Assembly (NCBI GenBank): GCA_001692895.1
Contig: KV748180.1
Span: 2,040,195 to 2,104,194, forward strand
Direction of reading: 5' to 3'
DNA: 64,000 nucleotides
Source of the DNA: Cenococcum geophilum 1.58
Taxonomy: Eukaryota; Ascomycota; Dothideomycetes; Gloniales; Gloniaceae
In this document: positions 59,051 through 64,000 of the stretch, one piece after another
Position numbering within the stretch: the stretch's first letter is position 1
Layout of the letters: every line of letters begins with the position of its first letter
Position numbers and translations under genes: made by a program
The notes under the pieces: generated by a model
The model's database searches: none
What the model was told of the DNA's origin: nothing
The model's input: the letters and a program-made list of their open reading frames with translations, nothing else

Positions 59051-62000
59051 GCGTCTTAGAAGGAATATATAGGAAGCTAGTTCCCCTCTAGAGAAGAACT
59101 AGCAATTAGTCTCTAAATAGAAGTGGTTAGAAGTATTTATCCTTTAATATATAAAAACTTATTCTACCTTCTACTTACCTTTAATATACCTTTAACTTAC
59201 CTTCTACTTACTAGTAATACTATTAATTAGATAATTATACGTTCTAGTTAAGCTAGCTTCTTATAATTCTAATTACTTATAATCCGTTAGGAACGTATAG
59301 CTATTAATTAACAATAACGGACTATACTCCTATACCCTATAAAGCAACGCCCTTACCGCAAGAGGCTTAGAGAGTCTCCTTAGAGGAGCGCATTCCCTCT
59401 ACTTATAAAAGAGTAGACTAAGAAGCCACGGCTAGTCCGTCTAACTTTGCAAGACCTTTAGGAATAATTACCGCGGGGGAATTATTAGAGAGGTCGCTAT
59501 ATAAGACCCTATAAAAAACAAAGGAGTTAGAGATACAATTAAGATAAGTATATTAAAACTACTAAGAATAATTGTAAGGACAATTAGGGGAAGTATAGAC
59601 ACCCTAAACACAAAGCGGACTTAAAGGGGTAACGCTATACTACGCTGTGACGTTAAAAAAACCTAAATTTCGCATAAAGGAACTTAATAAGTACTATAGT
59701 GATAGTCTCCGGAACTATAATTGTTTTATCCGTTAATGCAAAACTAAGTTTTAGCTAGATTTAAAACGTTACTCTAATAAGTATAATTAGATATTAATTG
59801 CTTCTACCTTTCTACGTGGCACCGTTAAGAGTTTATAGATACGCTACGAGAAGAAACTTACTACACCCTTTAAATTTAGCGAACTTAGGACCTGGTTAGT
59901 TAATCAGGTCTAAGACCCTACTAATTAAGGGATAGACTATAACTAGCGATACCACAACGCCAAATAGCGGGATGGTTAGACTATAGTCCAGTTTATAAAC
60001 TACTTAGAAGAACTAAAAGACAATATACCCTACTTAAATCTATAGGATAACGCTATATAACTTTACTAGCTACTTATTAAGCTATAACCTAAGATTTAAT
60101 AGGCTATATAAGAGAAGGGCAAAATTCCTACCTTTTAAGAAAAGCTTATCTCTAAAGCTACTTGGATTAAGAATACTAAAAGAGACTATCTAGGTAAGCG
60201 AAAGGAATAAGACGCTGACGATAAAGAGCGTAGGACTAGATCTAGCTTTAATAATAGAGGCAGATTCTAACCTAACTACTCTACAGAAGGATAACGTAAG
60301 TAGGCCTTACAGCCCTAGAGCAACGCTAATTAACTCTAAAATAATAATAGGTAGAGACTCAATCCGCAGAAGGGGAACTAGAAGACACGTACCTATTATA
60401 ACTGTAGTAAGAAGGGCTATATAAGCCGCTTTTGCTAATAAAAGAAGTAAGAGTTAGCCTAATTAGGAAAAGAGACAGCCTAGTAAATCTTTACTCCCTT
60501 ATACTAGGCTAGCAAGAAAAGGAGGGAGTAGACTACCGTATGGTTATTCCTGTCTCTATTTAAGTTAATAATAAATAGGTAACGTAAGACTGCCTTATAG
60601 ACAGCGGCGCGAGTATAGGGTTTATTTTTTAATTACTAGTAAAAGAATTAGATTTGGACCTTAGTGGCTTATAGGTGCGCACTATTTAAAGTATTAGAGG
60701 CTACTAGATTCCGTGCTATAGGGAATAAACGTTTTCTATTACTAGCTAGGACTATAACGGTCTATAGAACACGTAGGAAATACGCTTCTGCGCCGCAGAA
60801 ATTAAAGGGTATAACCTTATTTTAGGATACCTATAGCTTCGCCAAGTTAACCCAGATATTAATTGGCCTTTAGCCTCGTATTAACACCAAAAGTCTTAAT
60901 CACGCATTATAATTAAGGATTAAGAGACTTTCCTAAGCCATATATAAGAAGAAGGGTGGGCATATACTATATATGCCACTCTTAACCCCAAGAATAAAGA
61001 TATAGGGTAGTTATTTTCGGATATCCGGCTATATACAGTTAAGGAACTAGAGATTCTATAGAAATATACGGACCTAGAAGAGGTTTCTAATAAAGAGGCT
61101 ATATAAACCTTACTTAACCCTATATTAGTTAAGCATAAGATAGATATAGGGGACAAGCAACCTTCTTTTAGACTACTATATAACTTGTTAGAAAATAAGC
61201 TAGCTATATTACGTTAGTATATAGTAGATAATCTTTAGAAAGGATAGATTTGGCCCTCTATAAGCCTAGCAGGGGCACCAATTATATTTGTACTAAAGAA
61301 GGACGGGACCCTTTGCCTCTGTGTTAACTATTAGGCGCTTAATAGGATTACTATAAAGAATTGCTACCTACTACCCTTAATAGGGGAGCTTATTAACAGG
61401 CTGTTAGGCGCAAAGATATTTATAAAACTAGATTTAAAAGATATATACCATCGAATCCGGATTAAAGCCGGCGATAAGTAGAAAACAGCGTTCCAAATAC
61501 AGTACGGCCACTTTAAGGACCTAGTAATGCTATTTAGGCTCACTAACGCACCGGTAATATTTTAGGCCTATATTAATAAGGCATTATTAGGCCTATTAGA
61601 TATAATATATATAGTCTACCTTAACAATATTATAGTCTACTTTAATAATTACAAAGTATATACGTACTATATATAAATAGTACTAGAAAGACTACGGGAA
61701 TATAAGCTCTATATAAACCTAAAAAAAATGCTCTTTCTATATTACTAGTATTAATTTTCTAGGCTTTATTATTAGCGTTAATGGAGTGTTAATAAAGAAA
61801 AGCTAGGTAGACACTATTAGGGAATAGCTATACCCTATAACGTTTAGGGAAGTATAGGTTTTTTTAGGCACAGCAAACTTCTACTAAAGGTTTATTGTTT
61901 ACTATTTATAAGTAATACTCCTAATTACCAATCTACTAAAAGGATCTAAGAATAGTAAGAAGTTAGGACCCTTTATATTTAGAGAAGCTACTAAGTAGGT

Positions 62001-63608
62001 AATAGACCGGTTAAAGGATTTATTTACGTCGGCGCCTATTCTAATACACTTCTGCTAGGAGCTATATATATACCTTAAAACGGATACATCCGGCTTTACC
62101 CTAGAGGTAATTATATCTTAATTAAAAGACGGAGAATGGCATCCTATGGCGTTTTAGTTAAGGAAAATAACCCCTATAGAGCAGCGTTATATAACGCACG
62201 ACTAGGAGCTGCTTATAATAATTACAGTAATAAAGTACTAGTAATATTATTATATAGGAAGCAATTATCCTATTAAAGTCCTTATAGACTATAATAACCT
62301 AGAATACTTTATAACTATAAAGATATTAAGCGGTTAATAGGCGAAATAGGCAGAGGCACTATTATAGTACGACTTTAAAATTACGTACCGCCTAGGAAAG
62401 ATAAATCCTGCTAATGGGTTATTAAGACGTCTAGATTATAAAATAGGGAGGATCTAGGACAGCATAGGGGAAATAATCCCTATATTACAAAATTTGCTTA
62501 GGAAGAAAGAAGACTCTTTCCCTAAAACTATAGAATTTTATAGTAGGGTAGAGGTCCTAGTAATACAGCTATAAAGCAATATAATTATGGAGCCGTAGGA
62601 TATAGTTATAGACTAGGTTATAGACTAAGCAGACATTATAAAGTTAGCGTACCCTAGAATTAGCGAGAATTCTGTGGGATATACTAGAGGTATCGCGGCA
62701 CCTTTAACTTAACAGCGTATTAGCTATAAGTTTTCGGATCTAAGGGGGATAGGTAAGATACCTATCCGCAGCGTGGCACACTATATAATAGTAGGAGAAT
62801 CTACTAGCACTAATAGTTCGAAACGTCTTATGCCACGCCTTAAGTCTATAATAGCGGCAGGCGAAATAGAAGTAAGTAATCTATATAAAACTTTTCTAGA
62901 TTTTCTTTTTTAAGCTTAATAAAGGGACGCCTTTGCCTCTAGGGAGAGGTAGAAAGATATAGTAGAGACTAACTTAGCTAGAGTTACTAAGAAGCTATAG
63001 CAGCAAGACTAAAAGGGTCTATTACGCTTTAAGGGTGTATATATATCCTAAAGGACCAAGTAATTTAAGATAAAATTTTAAAGGTCTTCTATAATAACCC
63101 TTTTAGGGGTTACTATAGTGCTAATAGAACCCTTAAGGCCGTTTAAAGGAAATACTTTTAAAATAGAATATCTAAAGAGGTTAAGGACTATATATTAAGG
63201 TATAATACGTGCTAAAGAATATAGATATTTAGGTATTACCTATACAGCAAGTTATTAATACTTCCTATTCCGTAGGGACCTATATTAGAATTAACAATAG
63301 ATTTTATTATAGGCTTACCCCCTACTAAAATAAGAACTAGAGAGGTTGCTAATACTATCCTAGTAATTATTAATAGGTATATAAAGTTTTTAGGATACTT
63401 TACTATTATAATAACGATTATAGTAGTAGAACTAGCAGACCTATTTTTAAAACAGTAGCTCTTATTTAGCATACTAAGGGGAATTATATCTAACAGAGGT
63501 ACTATATTTAATAGTACATTTTAATCTTTATTCTATTTTTTATTAATAATATAGTAAAGAATAAGCACTGCCTTTTACCTATAAACAGACGGGCTAATAG
63601 AGCGTCTA
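59051..63608 (+). mobile_element. Ty3/gypsy retrotransposon (gag-PR-RT-RH-IN), RIP-dead, 3' truncated
   Basis: In order on the plus strand: a probable LTR/leader (59,051-59,380) with repeated CCTTCTACTTACC; gag (about 59,400-60,440; ARPLGIITAGELLERSLYKT and ASTFLRGTVKSL) ending in a CCHC knuckle whose first Cys and His are now Tyr (60,391-60,435); aspartic protease DSGAS (60,597-60,612); RT with FVLKKDGTLCLCVNY, KNCYLLPLIGELI, IFIKLDLKDIYHRIRIKAGD and VYLNN where YLDD belongs (61,617-61,628); RNase H (KTDTSGFTLEVI near 62,080; YITHD near 62,195); integrase Zn region (YNTC, about 63,205), LTIDFIIGLPP (63,290-63,325), VIINRYIKF and the TDGLIER end (63,590). Minus-strand open frames here are shadows. 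The integrase is cut at 63,609 by another insertion. Confidence 0.93.
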
Positions 63609-64000
63609 TGTCACGGAACCCCACCGCAGGGGCCTCTATAGGAGAGCCCCGTACTCTTACGTACACCTTACGTACAGCTTATGTCAGCTACGCGTAGGTA
63701 TATCACCTCCTTACGCCCTCAACCCTTACGATTGATCGCGTAACGTCTTGTAGACTCCTTGAATACATACGTCTTATAGCCACTGCCCCGTCCCATGACA
63801 TTACGTTACGCCTTTTTACCACTAACACCTAGCCTATAACCAATTCTACGTCTCTGTAATATTATAGGCGCTGCCAAAAACAACATGCCTATAAGTTACC
63901 TCACTTTATACTTCTAAGGAACCCACAATAGTAAGACAATATTCCTTACTAGCTACTATGTTAAACCTAAAGAATAATCCAATACCTACACTTAACCTAC
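63609..64000 (+). mobile_element. Younger, lightly mutated insertion beginning like an LTR
   Basis: At 63,609 the gypsy integrase sequence breaks off after TDGLIERL, and TGTCACGGAACCCCACC begins, with much higher GC and many CA/TG dinucleotides retained (for example CACTGCCCCGTCCCATGACA). TGTCACGGAAC is a common start of fungal gypsy LTRs. No coding frame is present in the visible 392 bases, consistent with an LTR. The element's orientation and other end lie outside the window, so a solo LTR or a full element are both possible. Confidence 0.65.

Noticed and set aside
60920..61156. 78-codon minus-strand open frame
   Set aside because: Shadow of the gypsy pol frame between protease and RT on the plus strand.
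63236..63472. 78-codon minus-strand open frame
   Set aside because: Shadow of the gypsy integrase core, whose TIDFIIGLPP and NRYIKF motifs read on the plus strand.

Overview
The window looks like filamentous-ascomycete (Pezizomycotina) DNA that has been heavily damaged by repeat-induced point mutation (RIP). TA dinucleotides are everywhere, CA and TG are scarce while CG survives, and almost every former gene is crowded with TAG and TAA but few TGA codons, as expected when CAG, CAA and TGG codons turn into stops. Few long open frames remain, so genes were recognised by reading through RIP-type stops (TAG/TAA read as former Q or W) and looking for conserved motifs. Nearly everything listed is therefore a pseudogene, and most boundaries are approximate.

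The main result is that positions 1 to about 58,590 look like the captain end and much of the cargo of a dead Starship giant transposon. A DUF3435 (FluG-domain) tyrosine-recombinase captain with a C-terminal C2H2 region lies at 55,764-58,249 on the minus strand. It is the outermost recognisable gene of the unit and points inward, as captains do. Behind it lie a FunK1 fungal kinase (52.8-55.0 kb, minus), a large unrecognised coding remnant (49.2-50.7 kb, plus), a kinase-like gene (46.7-49.0 kb, plus), a DUF3723 gene (44.05-46.5 kb, plus) and a patatin-like phospholipase (40.6-43.5 kb, minus). DUF3723 and patatin-like genes are known recurrent Starship cargo. Further left are a run of Q/N- and K-rich genes, several unrecognised genes that keep one frame (notably a 721-codon one at 26.5-28.7 kb), a small chromodomain gene, an FHA-kinase fusion gene (17.3-18.7 kb), a MADS-box-like gene, another kinase (13.45-14.2 kb) and more unrecognised remnants. 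The far end of the element is not visible; it probably lies beyond position 1, but this is inference.

To the right of about 58,590 the sequence is retrotransposon wreckage. There is a truncated Ty3/gypsy reverse-transcriptase fragment (58,590-59,050), then a second gypsy element with gag, protease, RT, RNase H and integrase (59,051-63,608, plus). Its integrase is cut at 63,609 by a much less mutated sequence that begins like an LTR (TGTCACGGAAC...), a younger insertion.

Between genes there are tandem repeats of 11, 17, 22, 54, about 83 and 84 bp, several strong palindromes, and two small clusters of ambiguous bases. I saw no rRNA, tRNA or CRISPR array.
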